A stretch of 27,621 bases of DNA from IMG/VR virus record IMGVR_UViG_3300044904_000014, positions 1 through 27,621 of that record; one strand, written 5' to 3'. The position numbers were made by a program, and so were the translations under genes. The DNA is from a virus. Under the pieces are notes generated by a model that was given only the letters and a program-made list of their open reading frames with translations, did not search any database and had not been told where the DNA came from. Numbering within the stretch: the stretch's first letter is position 1; every line of letters begins with the position of its first letter. Below, piece after piece: positions 1 through 8,442 of this stretch.

Positions 1-92
1 GTGACGGCCCCACGATCATGCCAGGGCAGGGCACGGCGCATCTCGGGAACTTCGCTGCATTGCGGATGGTGCTGGGGCTGTAGGTTCGTCAT
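1..92 (-). CDS. Partial gene after the tailspike, 5' end only
   Basis: An ATG whose A overlaps the tailspike stop (ATGA arrangement) opens a frame that stays open to the window edge, giving about 30 residues starting MTNLQPQHHPQCSEVPEMRR. The piece is rich in His, Gln and Pro and has one Cys. I do not recognise it. Its position directly after the receptor-binding protein would suit a tail-fibre chaperone, another tail gene, or the beginning of a lysis cassette, but nothing in the visible residues decides between these. Confidence 0.55.
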   Translation of the reverse strand, partial: MTNLQPQHHPQCSEVPEMRRALPWHDRGAV

Positions 93-3000
93 GTCCGCAG
101 CACCGACACCGAGAACGACTCTAGGTACACCCAGTCCGTACCCGAATCGGAGCTTCCCGCCATCGCGAACGTCGCCCCGCTGAGGTCTTGGGCGGAGAAG
201 TAGAAGCCCCCCGAGGTAAATGTTCCGCCGATCATGCCCTGAGTGAATATGCCACGCGCCGTACTGCCGACGCGCACAATACTCCCTTGAACCGACCAGC
301 GCCCATTAGCCGCCGCTGCTACGGTCATCTCGATGGCGATAGCCCCATTGACTAGGAGATAAACGTACTTCGCCTGCGCGGTTCCCGACGTGTAGCCCGT
401 CGCCAGAAAGTCGACGGTGTTTCCGTCGGCCAGCGTTGGCAGCGTCGTCGTCCGCAGCACCGCGGCCGCCACGCTCTGCGTTCCCACCAGCGTGGCATTG
501 CTGTACTGCACGGTCGCGATCTTCCGCGCCGTCCCATCCGCATTGAGCTGGAACGCGGTGTGATAGAAGACCGGGTTCGTGCCCGTCGCCGTGAAATCCA
601 AGTAGGAGATCGAAGGCGTTCCACCCGTCCACGACCCACCCATTAGAATCCCGTACTTCGGCGAGGACGCCGCGTCCTGCATCGCCCCGTTGATCAGCAG
701 CCCCACGTTCGCGCTGATGGCCGAGAGTTGCGCGACGGCCATCTGGCTCGCCACGATCAGCGAGAAGGGGCTGACGTAGGTCACGCCGCTGGGGTTCGTC
801 GCCGCGGTGGCCGCGCTGTAGGCCGTGTAGGAACTCGCGCCGTACTGGAGCCGCACCTTGTAGGTGTAGGTGCTCGCAATCGTCAGCCCCGAATGCACCA
901 CCGCCTGCCCGGTGGTCACGATGGCGTTGGTCGTGTAGCCGCCGCCGTTCACGCTGTAGTCGATGACGAACGCACTCCCTGCGGGCGGTGCGCCGCTCAT
1001 CGTCACGGTCATGCTCTGATAGCCGGGCGTCAGCGTCGGGGTGGCGGGCGCCGCGGGTGAACCGGACCAGGAGGGCGCGACGTAGGCGAAGGTTGCGGCC
1101 GTCCCATCGGCGAGCGTTGCGGCCGAGAGCGCGGAGGTCGCGAGCGCGTTGTAGAACGTCTTCGGCTGCCACTTGCTCACGGCGGCGTTCCACCACGGGA
1201 TCTGATCGGCCGACGGCGCGGCGGTGGAGTCGAAGGTGCCGAACGAGTTGATCGTCAGGTCATTGGCGAACAGGTGCCACGCGCTCGCCCCCGCCGCCGT
1301 GTAGGTGACGACGCCCGCGCTGCTGACACCGATGCTCAGGTAGTTGTTGACATTGTACTCGGCCGAGACCTGCGGCCCGGTCGTGCTGCGGCCAGCGAGC
1401 ACCGAGCCGATGGTCGCGCCACCCGCGAACAACGCCGTGCCGAAGTACCCCGTCCGCGGTTGGGAGGTGGCGGGGGCGTCATCAAAGGCGCGGATGTCCC
1501 CGAGATAGAACTGCGCGGTGTCGGCGGCGACGGCGGCGGCAGGCTGCACCTGAACGCGCATGACGTGAGAAGCCACGACATCGAAGAGCAGGGCCGTCAC
1601 CCGCCAACCCGTGTCCTCGGCCACGCACGAGAGAAGCGCACCCGCGCCGTTGACGGTCACGACCGGCGTGGCCACCGTGAAGTTGATGACGAGCGAGAGG
1701 CGCCGCTGGCTGTAGGCGTCTTCCACAACGTTGATGACGTGGGCAGCGTAGGCCGACGAGCGTGCCATCAGGAAGGAGAACCGTTTATGCCCGTTCGTTG
1801 TGAACGAGAACGTACGGCCGAACCCCTCGATGCTCCCCGCGTCGTCGTCCCCAATCAGGTCCAACGGGATGCCGTTGACCGTGATGGCCGCTGCCGTGCG
1901 TGTCGGCGTGCCGCTCAGTGTCCACGCGGGGGTGTCGCCGACCGTCGTCCAGTGGATCAGTGCGGTCGTCAGTCCCGTGGCGCTACCGACATCATAGAGA
2001 TTGTGGACGGCGAAGGTCGCGGGACCCGCGAAGACCGGAGCGGTAAACCGCGCCGTACCATTGACCCCGAGCGCGTAGGCCGGGAAGTCGGTCTGCCCAG
2101 TCGAGCCACCGACTTGCGTTAGACCGTTGTGCGTGAACGACGCGATTTTGTCCGACCCCGAGACCCACTTGAGGAGGCCCGCATAGCGCCCGATGGGGCC
2201 GTCTAGCACCGTGAGTCCCACCGGGGTTCCCGCGATCTTGAGCGGGTAGCCGGTCGCGTACGTGTCCTCACCGATGTTCGGTCGGAGCGTGAGGTAATTG
2301 GTGTCCGTAATGACAATGCCATCCACGCTATACGGCGCCGACAAGGCGGAAACGACGCTGCACTTGATGTCGAGGACATTGGTGCTGGCGCCCGAAATCG
2401 TCATTCCCGAGGTAATGTTCCCCTCGGCGCCGCAGACGAGTGTCACAACCGCGGTCGGATACTCGTAGGCCCCGGCGGGCTTCGAGATGACATACCCGCT
2501 GCCGCCGTTGCTGTCTGAGGCCAAACTGTGCCCACTCGAATACGTCCAGCCCGAGATGTCCCACCCGTGCAGGACGTTGTCGTGTGCGTAGCAGTCCTGC
2601 ACATGGAGCAGGGTACTGAACCCCCGGAAGACGAACCCCGAGGCCCCAGAACTTCCGACGTTGCAATGCCGGATGGAGCCGCCCATGATGTTGCCGAGGT
2701 AGTAGCCCCCGTAGAGATGCAGCACGTTTAGGTCATCGAGGTCTACCCGAATAGCGGAGTCGTTCGAGTAGAGCCAGATGCCCGCGCCGGAGGTATGCGT
2801 CACGCCGAGCGCAATGGTGACGCGGAAGCCGCTCAACCGGAACGTCGGCGTGGGTGACATCCCAGCGGCGAGCGTCCCGTTGCTGAGGACGTTCCCCGTC
2901 GTCGCCGTGTAGCAGAGTTCGGTACACTCTGACCCCGCGCCCCGAATCGTGATCCCTCGCCGCATCAAGAGCGGTGCGGAGATGAGATAGGTCCCCACCG

Positions 3001-3283
3001 GGAGAACGACCGCGCCACCCCGGTTGACGTGAATCCACGCCGCGTCGGCTGCGCTCGGACAGGCATCGAGCGCCGCCTGAATCGCCGCCGTGTCGTCTGT
3101 GAGCCCGTCGCCCACCGCGCCATAGGCTTTGACGTTGAACTCCGGCGACGCCCGCGCCACCCAGGCGCCACCGCTCCACGACAACTGATCGTTGACCGTC
3201 GCGCCAGGGGCTAGGGCGATGCCCCCCACCAGCATCTCGCTGAGGCGCCGCAGGGTCAGGCCGTCGATGTCCGAGAGAATCAT
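89..3283 (-). CDS. Tailspike / tail fibre with pectate-lyase-like beta-helix
   Basis: Protein of 1064 aa, probably the receptor-binding or capsule-degrading tailspike. After a short N-terminal part (residues 1-45, likely virion attachment), the signature FNVKAYGAVGDGLTDDTAAI at about 49-68 followed by a GGAVVLPVGTY stretch is the classic opening of the pectate_lyase_3 / GH28-like right-handed beta-helix found in phage spikes. The helix seems to extend to about residue 360. Later regions are Thr/Ser/Gly-rich beta structure, with a fibronectin-III-like segment at about 740-832 and a probable distal binding domain at the C-terminus. The start overlaps the stop of the upstream small gene (ATGA). 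Catalytic residues cannot be assigned by eye, so enzymatic activity is inference. Acidic pairs occur in the helix region. Confidence 0.85.
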   Translation of the reverse strand: MILSDIDGLTLRRLSEMLVGGIALAPGATVNDQLSWSGGAWVARASPEFNVKAYGAVGDGLTDDTAAIQAALDACPSAADAAWIHVNRGGAVVLPVGTYLISAPLLMRRGITIRGAGSECTELCYTATTGNVLSNGTLAAGMSPTPTFRLSGFRVTIALGVTHTSGAGIWLYSNDSAIRVDLDDLNVLHLYGGYYLGNIMGGSIRHCNVGSSGASGFVFRGFSTLLHVQDCYAHDNVLHGWDISGWTYSSGHSLASDSNGGSGYVISKPAGAYEYPTAVVTLVCGAEGNITSGMTISGASTNVLDIKCSVVSALSAPYSVDGIVITDTNYLTLRPNIGEDTYATGYPLKIAGTPVGLTVLDGPIGRYAGLLKWVSGSDKIASFTHNGLTQVGGSTGQTDFPAYALGVNGTARFTAPVFAGPATFAVHNLYDVGSATGLTTALIHWTTVGDTPAWTLSGTPTRTAAAITVNGIPLDLIGDDDAGSIEGFGRTFSFTTNGHKRFSFLMARSSAYAAHVINVVEDAYSQRRLSLVINFTVATPVVTVNGAGALLSCVAEDTGWRVTALLFDVVASHVMRVQVQPAAAVAADTAQFYLGDIRAFDDAPATSQPRTGYFGTALFAGGATIGSVLAGRSTTGPQVSAEYNVNNYLSIGVSSAGVVTYTAAGASAWHLFANDLTINSFGTFDSTAAPSADQIPWWNAAVSKWQPKTFYNALATSALSAATLADGTAATFAYVAPSWSGSPAAPATPTLTPGYQSMTVTMSGAPPAGSAFVIDYSVNGGGYTTNAIVTTGQAVVHSGLTIASTYTYKVRLQYGASSYTAYSAATAATNPSGVTYVSPFSLIVASQMAVAQLSAISANVGLLINGAMQDAASSPKYGILMGGSWTGGTPSISYLDFTATGTNPVFYHTAFQLNADGTARKIATVQYSNATLVGTQSVAAAVLRTTTLPTLADGNTVDFLATGYTSGTAQAKYVYLLVNGAIAIEMTVAAAANGRWSVQGSIVRVGSTARGIFTQGMIGGTFTSGGFYFSAQDLSGATFAMAGSSDSGTDWVYLESFSVSVLRT

Positions 3284-3465
3284 GCGCGCAGCCCCTCATG
3301 TTGCCGTGCCCGGACGTTGCCCGCCGCACAGACGAGGAGCGCGCGGAGGTCCGTCCATGTCAGCCGCGCGGGAATCAGCGGCAGCAGTTCCGGCTCCCGC
3401 TCCTCCAGCTCGCCGATCCGCAGGGCGGCGAGTTCAAGCTCCTCGGCACACCGCGTACACGCCAT
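3280..3465 (-). CDS. Small protein between tail hub and tailspike
   Basis: A 61-aa protein with an N-terminal CxxC (MACTRC), a charged helical middle (ELEEREPELL) and a second helical half. It starts 1 nt after the hub stop and its stop overlaps the tailspike start, so it belongs to the tail operon. It is unrecognised. The size and place suggest an assembly helper or a small structural protein of the tail tip, but this is only position-based. A lone CxxC is not enough to claim zinc binding. Confidence 0.65.
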   Translation of the reverse strand: MACTRCAEELELAALRIGELEEREPELLPLIPARLTWTDLRALLVCAAGNVRARQHEGLRA

Positions 3466-3466
3466 A

Positions 3467-6400
3467 CTAACACGCCGCGTGGTACTTCACGAGTGTCGTC
3501 TGCGGGCCGCTGTCCACCGTTGCGAGGACCGTTCCAGAGGGGGACTTCATCACGATCCTGCCCGTCCACGTCCGCGAACTGCCGCCCGCATCGTCGTAGT
3601 AGTTCGTCTCCTGCCAGGTGTAGGTCGGCGTGGGCGCCAGCAGACTGAGGGCGAGCGGCAGGAAGCCCCCGCTGCCAATCTCGCCGTAGAAGTCATAGGT
3701 ATACCCCGTGTCATCCCCCGTGACGCTCGGCACGATGTCCCAGGCGTGCGGCGCGCAATCCGGGGGCGCCGTGCCCGCCTGCTCGTTGCCCAACGCCACG
3801 GAGGTCAACGTCGCCGGGCTCGCGGTCGTCATCGAGACTGGCCCATCGAGCGCCGAGGCTTGACCATTGATAAAGTGATCCACCGCAACCAGGTAGGCGG
3901 TCGCCGCCGCCAGGCCGGGGATCGTCCACCCCTGCGCGTCCACACCATTCGGCGGCTCGGTATGGATCACCACGCCGTTGAGCCAGACGCGCGTTGCCGA
4001 GAGGTGATCGCCGTTGTTGTTCCACGTGATCGGCTGCGTGGTCTGCGTCGCGGTCCCCGCTGCCAGACTGGTCGGCGCGGCGCTCGGCGGCGCCCCGAAC
4101 GCCACCATCTGCGTGACAATGACGGCCGTGGGCGCGTCCCGCGCGCCATCTTCTGTGTACCCGACAAGCACCGCGAACTTGTGGAATTCTGCGGTCCCCG
4201 CGACCCGCTGGACCGCCACACCGGCCGGGAAATCGCTGGCGTTGAGCGTGAAGCTGTGATCGGCATCATTCAAGGTCGGGGCGTATCCGCTCGGGGCCAC
4301 GTTCTCCAGCACGTAACCCTCGACGCGGTAGCACTTCGGCCCGAAGGTCACCTGATAGCTAACCGAGGTTTCATCGTGGGTCACCGCATACGTGAAGGGT
4401 GCCGGCTTCACAAGTTGCACGTCCAGGCTGGCGGTGCAACTCCACGGCGGATCGCTATCGCTCACGACCCCGATGGCGGTCAGGGCGCGGATCTGCACCG
4501 TCCACGTGTCCCCGTCCGTCGCCACGCCCACGTAGGTCTGGAGAGAGCCGTCGCCCCCGATCATGTCGGCGCCGATATACCCTTCGTGCCGCCACGTCGC
4601 ATCCACGGGCACCGCGGGATCGCCGCAGACCGTGCGCTGTGCCCAGAGTTCGTACTGCTGGACGCGGCTATCACCCGAGGGAAGCCAGCGCGCCAAGATG
4701 CGGGGGTCGCTCGTCCCGGCCGAGAGCGCGAGCCCTGTGGGCGCATCGGGTGGGACAAACGGGTTGACCAGCGAGGTATCCACCAGCTTCGGGCACCCGG
4801 GCACCAGATCGTAGGTGTAGGCGGCGGCGTTGTACTCCAGGAGGGCGAAGCCTACCTGCATGCTCTCCAGCAGCCGGACGCGACGCACCCAGAAGTCCTT
4901 GCCCACCCACCCCGGCGTGTCGTAGGTCAGGGGCACCACATCGGCGATGCCCAGCCCCATGGCGGACTCCAAGGCTATCAGAGCAACCCCACGGCCGTTC
5001 CGCCATTCCTTGAGCGCCACCATGGCGATCTGCTCGCACATGTGGCGGTCATTCGTGAACGGCAACTCCAGCGGCTTCTCGAACTTGAGCCCTTGGTCCG
5101 CGAGCAGGTACGGGTTGGTGGCATCCACGGGCGGATAGAGGAAGCTGTTGGGCTGCCAGTTGTTCGCCGCGTCGATGAACGAGATCCGGAGGACGTTCGG
5201 CGCCTTCGTCCCTCCCGGCAGCGTGGTCCGGATGTCCCCCGTCACGTTGTCTGGCGTCAGCGCGAAGCTGGAGGGGGTCACCGCGCGGCGCGTGAAGAGG
5301 CGATACTGCCCCGCCTGGTAGAAGAGTTCCGCCCGACTCGCCGTCAGCAACTGCTCCATATTGCTGCGCACCGTGCGGCTGGTATCCACCATACCGTCAC
5401 AGCGGAAGGTCTCCTGCTGGCGCGCGAACTCCACCGTGGCGCCTGTCTGCGCACCCCCCACGCTGAAGGCCACCGCGTGCCCGGTGCCATCGTCCACCGT
5501 GAAGTTATTGGCGTCGATCTTCGCCAGCACCTTCTGGTGGCCGAGCACGGTCGGCGTGGTCACGGTGTCCAGGAAATAGATGTCTTGAGCCGCAGCGAAC
5601 GGATGGCCCGTGACGTTCACATATCCCGTCACGGTCGAGACGGCAGCCACGGTCCAGGCTCCCGTGTCTTTCGGCACCCACTGCGCCTGCACCACCAGGG
5701 CACCCGTCAGGTTGTCTGCCCCGTCGCCACACATGGTCGCCTCGCCCGCGATGCCGCCGGCCGCGTTGGCGTCATAGACCAGGGCATCCGGCGCCCCGCG
5801 CCCGTACCGCAGGCTCGTCAGGTAGTCCCGCTGGCAGAGCGCGGCGTTCGCCGAGTAGCCGACGACGCCCACCGTGCCGCCCGTGCCGCCCACGGAGACG
5901 TTAATCGGGAGCACGATGGTCGAGCCAGTCGTCCCCGCCTGACAGCGGTAGACGCCATTGAGGTTCGGCGTGCTGCCAGCATGGCCGAGGATCCGCACGA
6001 GGTCGCCCGGGCTCCGGCCGTGCGCCGTCCCCGTGGTCAGGTGCGTCGGGTTCGCCGCGCTCGAGGAAGTGATCGCCACCGCCGTCCGCGGGTCGTAGAC
6101 CTTCTTCCCCCGGACGATCACCGTCACCTGCGGAACGCTCGACCGGAAGCGGGCGCTGTCCCACTTGAGTTTCAAGACGATGTAGGCGATGCCCTTCCCA
6201 ATCGGTGCGGGGCTCGCAAGGCCGGCGTCCGGGGACCACTCTGGGGCGTGCGCGACCAGCGAGTTGGTCCCGGAGCCCGCGTACATCGGGACGCCGCCTT
6301 CGTCCTCGCCGGCCTGCCAGCCGCCGAGGTGCTGGTCCTGGTCGTCCGCGCCGACGTACTTGACGTAGCCGAGATAGCCCTGGTAGCCCGGCGTGTTCCG

Positions 6401-7063
6401 GCGGACCTTCTGCACGGAATACCCAGGATCTGTGTAACTCGGATCAGCGTACCCTGGGAGCGTGAAATTGTGGTCATCCTGCACCTCGTAGACCACATAG
6501 GCGTGCGTCCGGGTATTGAAGCCGATGTTTATGAGCTGGAGATCGACGTTATCGCCCGGCGCGTAGTCGTGCGCTGCGCCGGTCGTGACATGGAGCAGAT
6601 TGTCCGCTGTGACCGGGATGCTCGATGCGCCGAGCCAGCCGGGCTGGTTCGGCCGGATCGTGCCGTTGGCATCTACCGCGAGCGCGCCCCCGACATAGAT
6701 CTCGTCAAAGCCGCCGATCTCGCCGAGACAGGCCCCGCCCACGTACCAGAGCCACTTGTTGCCGCCCTCCGCCGTGACGTAGGCGAGATGGCAGCCGAGG
6801 CGTACCTTCCCGTAGCAGACCGGATAGTAGGCCGTCGGGCTCGCCACCATCTGCTCGCGGTTCTGGTGCAGCAAGGCGGGCTGCGTGAGGCCACGAATCA
6901 GCGCGCCCAGTTCCGTCTCCAGGCCGAGCTTCGTGAGCGCCGTCGAGGCGGCGAAGGCTCCGCCGAACAACTCCGTGCTGCCAGCCAGCCCCCCGGGGCC
7001 GAGCAGGAGGCCCGCGCCAATCTCCGCGCCGCCGACCAGCAGCGATTCGAGGAAGTTCGCCAT
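3467..7063 (-). CDS. J-like tail hub / tip attachment protein with FCCH-like and Fn3 modules
   Basis: A protein of 1198 aa forming the central tail tip, comparable in place to lambda J or the baseplate hub of other siphophages. The N-terminus (about 1-40) is hydrophobic and Gly/Ala-rich, as in many hubs. Residues 70-135 (SPTAYYPVCYGKVRLG...) resemble the conserved start of phage-tail J-like proteins. Three beta modules interrupt the core at about 155-205, 328-403 and 473-546. They have the pattern 'GH.F..GD...' then 'N.FT.DDGTG' seen in FCCH-like modules. Residues 550-760 carry the conserved tail-hub core and 772-870 and about 1010-1100 look like fibronectin-III domains. ATG follows the previous stop directly. 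The C-terminus ends in a Trp/Tyr-rich beta domain. Confidence 0.8.
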   Translation of the reverse strand: MANFLESLLVGGAEIGAGLLLGPGGLAGSTELFGGAFAASTALTKLGLETELGALIRGLTQPALLHQNREQMVASPTAYYPVCYGKVRLGCHLAYVTAEGGNKWLWYVGGACLGEIGGFDEIYVGGALAVDANGTIRPNQPGWLGASSIPVTADNLLHVTTGAAHDYAPGDNVDLQLINIGFNTRTHAYVVYEVQDDHNFTLPGYADPSYTDPGYSVQKVRRNTPGYQGYLGYVKYVGADDQDQHLGGWQAGEDEGGVPMYAGSGTNSLVAHAPEWSPDAGLASPAPIGKGIAYIVLKLKWDSARFRSSVPQVTVIVRGKKVYDPRTAVAITSSSAANPTHLTTGTAHGRSPGDLVRILGHAGSTPNLNGVYRCQAGTTGSTIVLPINVSVGGTGGTVGVVGYSANAALCQRDYLTSLRYGRGAPDALVYDANAAGGIAGEATMCGDGADNLTGALVVQAQWVPKDTGAWTVAAVSTVTGYVNVTGHPFAAAQDIYFLDTVTTPTVLGHQKVLAKIDANNFTVDDGTGHAVAFSVGGAQTGATVEFARQQETFRCDGMVDTSRTVRSNMEQLLTASRAELFYQAGQYRLFTRRAVTPSSFALTPDNVTGDIRTTLPGGTKAPNVLRISFIDAANNWQPNSFLYPPVDATNPYLLADQGLKFEKPLELPFTNDRHMCEQIAMVALKEWRNGRGVALIALESAMGLGIADVVPLTYDTPGWVGKDFWVRRVRLLESMQVGFALLEYNAAAYTYDLVPGCPKLVDTSLVNPFVPPDAPTGLALSAGTSDPRILARWLPSGDSRVQQYELWAQRTVCGDPAVPVDATWRHEGYIGADMIGGDGSLQTYVGVATDGDTWTVQIRALTAIGVVSDSDPPWSCTASLDVQLVKPAPFTYAVTHDETSVSYQVTFGPKCYRVEGYVLENVAPSGYAPTLNDADHSFTLNASDFPAGVAVQRVAGTAEFHKFAVLVGYTEDGARDAPTAVIVTQMVAFGAPPSAAPTSLAAGTATQTTQPITWNNNGDHLSATRVWLNGVVIHTEPPNGVDAQGWTIPGLAAATAYLVAVDHFINGQASALDGPVSMTTASPATLTSVALGNEQAGTAPPDCAPHAWDIVPSVTGDDTGYTYDFYGEIGSGGFLPLALSLLAPTPTYTWQETNYYDDAGGSSRTWTGRIVMKSPSGTVLATVDSGPQTTLVKYHAAC
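5426..5647 (-). repeat. FCCH-like module inside the tail hub, copy related to the adaptor gene
   Basis: Residues about 473-546 of the hub. The core (KVLAKIDANNFTVDDGTG then AVAFSVGGAQTGAT) matches the insert of the fibre-tail adaptor at 21763-21999 at roughly 26 of 36 aligned residues by eye. It looks like an exchanged or duplicated domain inside two otherwise unrelated structural proteins. Confidence 0.65.
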
Positions 7064-7798
7064 CTAGCGCACGCCCCGCTGGCCGCTCGTCGCCAAGCCG
7101 CCCCGCTGCTGGAGCGGCAAGTTCATGTCGACGGCGAAGATGGTGTCGCCCCACTGGAAGCGCTTGGTCGGCAGTTGTGCGACGTACTGGAAAAAGGTAT
7201 CGAACTTGAACAGGTGCTCCAGCGTTGCCCCCGCCGCCACCGCCGGCTGCTCCGGCTGCGACTGATGTGAGGCCAGGTTGCTCTGGATGCCCCGCACCTG
7301 ATTCAGCGCCCCGAAGAGGTCCACCACGCGCGTCTCAATCGTCGCGCTCGGCGTCTCCGTAATGTCCGTCGGCCGGTGATCCTCGCACAGCCAGTCCTCA
7401 TTCAGATAGCCGCAGACCAGCAGCGTCGGGCTTGCCACCACGGCCCAGGTGGCGTCGAAGTGGCAGCGCCACACCGAGGCAAGACACCCCACGCAGGGGT
7501 TGAGTAGCACGGCGGCAATCACCGTCTGGTTTACGGCGGAGAACTTGAGCGGCGTACCCGAACCGCCAAAGTCGCCCGACTCCGCTACCTCGCCGAAGGA
7601 CAACTCCCCGCCGATGGCAGAGAAGGTGTAGGGGCCGTCCACCGAGCCATCGGGCCGCGTCACGCCGGCGGAGACGTTGACCGGGGCCGTGGTGAGCCGG
7701 ATCGTCCCGCCCGTGAATTGCAGCTCGATTAGGTGTGTTGCACGTGCAACTTCGGCCGCCACCTCCGTCTGGACGCCACTGGTCAGGGCGCGGCTCAC
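7064..7798 (-). CDS. Tail tip protein, DUF2163-like
   Basis: A 244-aa protein in the slot between the Dit-like protein and the hub. The opening 'SRALTSGVQTEVAAEVARATHLIEL' and the C-terminal segment 'TFFQYVAQLPTKRFQWGD' follow the layout of the DUF2163-type / phage BR0599-like tail proteins, where the same place reads roughly 'EYVP.L..K.I.WG'. Such proteins sit at the distal tail near the hub. It has five Cys in the middle (CVGC, WRC, LVC, WLC), more than neighbours, which might form a metal site or disulfides. The start overlaps the upstream stop. Family assignment is from pattern memory, not a search. Confidence 0.65.
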   Translation of the reverse strand: MSRALTSGVQTEVAAEVARATHLIELQFTGGTIRLTTAPVNVSAGVTRPDGSVDGPYTFSAIGGELSFGEVAESGDFGGSGTPLKFSAVNQTVIAAVLLNPCVGCLASVWRCHFDATWAVVASPTLLVCGYLNEDWLCEDHRPTDITETPSATIETRVVDLFGALNQVRGIQSNLASHQSQPEQPAVAAGATLEHLFKFDTFFQYVAQLPTKRFQWGDTIFAVDMNLPLQQRGGLATSGQRGVR

Positions 7799-8442
7799 GG
7801 CATCTCCGCGAACGTCAGCGTCAGGTTCACCAAGTACTCGACCGTGCTGATGTCCGGTTTCTGGATCGCCACCAACCGGGCGCGGAAGAGCACGCTGCCG
7901 GGCGTCGCATTGATCGTGAGTGCCGCGTCGTCGGCAGGCGAGGAACCGGCGGGGATCGGGGGCTCGATCGCCAGCGTTGTCGCTCCGGCCGCTGTATTCG
8001 GTGCATCGGCGGTCAAGACAAAGACCGGGTTGAGACCGGCGAGGGTGAAGATGTCCCCCGCCTTGAGTTGGGGATTATGCCCGTCCGTCCACCCATCGGT
8101 GACCAACGAAGCCCCCGTCTGGCTTGCGCCCGCGACGAGCGGCGCCCCCACGCCAGCCCCGAAGAGCGTCTGGCGCTGGGGATGGGCGAGCGTGAAGATC
8201 GTGCCCCGCGCCTTCGCCTGCTCCAGAAAGGCGAGCCAGCCCTGCACGGCCTGCGCCGTCGCGGCCAACGCCACGCTCTTGGCATGAACCAGCAGCGGCG
8301 GGTACGACTCGCTCCAGACGTGCCCGATCGTGCCGAGGTCACGGAGCTGCGTCTTCCCGGAGAGGCCGACGCCCTCCATGACCGCCGGCCCCAAGGGCCA
8401 GGTGGCGCTCTGCGGCTGGCACAAGCGGGGGAAGGCGGTCAC
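7795..8442 (-). CDS. Distal-tail (Dit-like) minor tail protein
   Basis: A 215-aa protein starting with GTG that overlaps the tape-measure stop (GTGA). It has the order common in siphophage proteins of this place: an N-terminal beta part ending '...SYPPLLV', a helix (WLAFLEQAKARGTIFTL), then a 'GASQTGASLVTDGW' turn and 'LKAGDIFTLAGLNPVFVLTAD' with 'TTLAIEPPIP', a small beta-barrel. These landmarks are typical of minor tail proteins that cap the tube between tape measure and hub. The exact role as a Dit ring is inferred from synteny. Confidence 0.65.
   Translation of the reverse strand: MTAFPRLCQPQSATWPLGPAVMEGVGLSGKTQLRDLGTIGHVWSESYPPLLVHAKSVALAATAQAVQGWLAFLEQAKARGTIFTLAHPQRQTLFGAGVGAPLVAGASQTGASLVTDGWTDGHNPQLKAGDIFTLAGLNPVFVLTADAPNTAAGATTLAIEPPIPAGSSPADDAALTINATPGSVLFRARLVAIQKPDISTVEYLVNLTLTFAEMP

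Noticed and set aside
3317-7270. Very long plus-strand open frame of 1317 codons
   Set aside because: It lies opposite the tail hub, is Arg/His/Val-rich with no domain signature, and arises from GC-rich antisense codon use.
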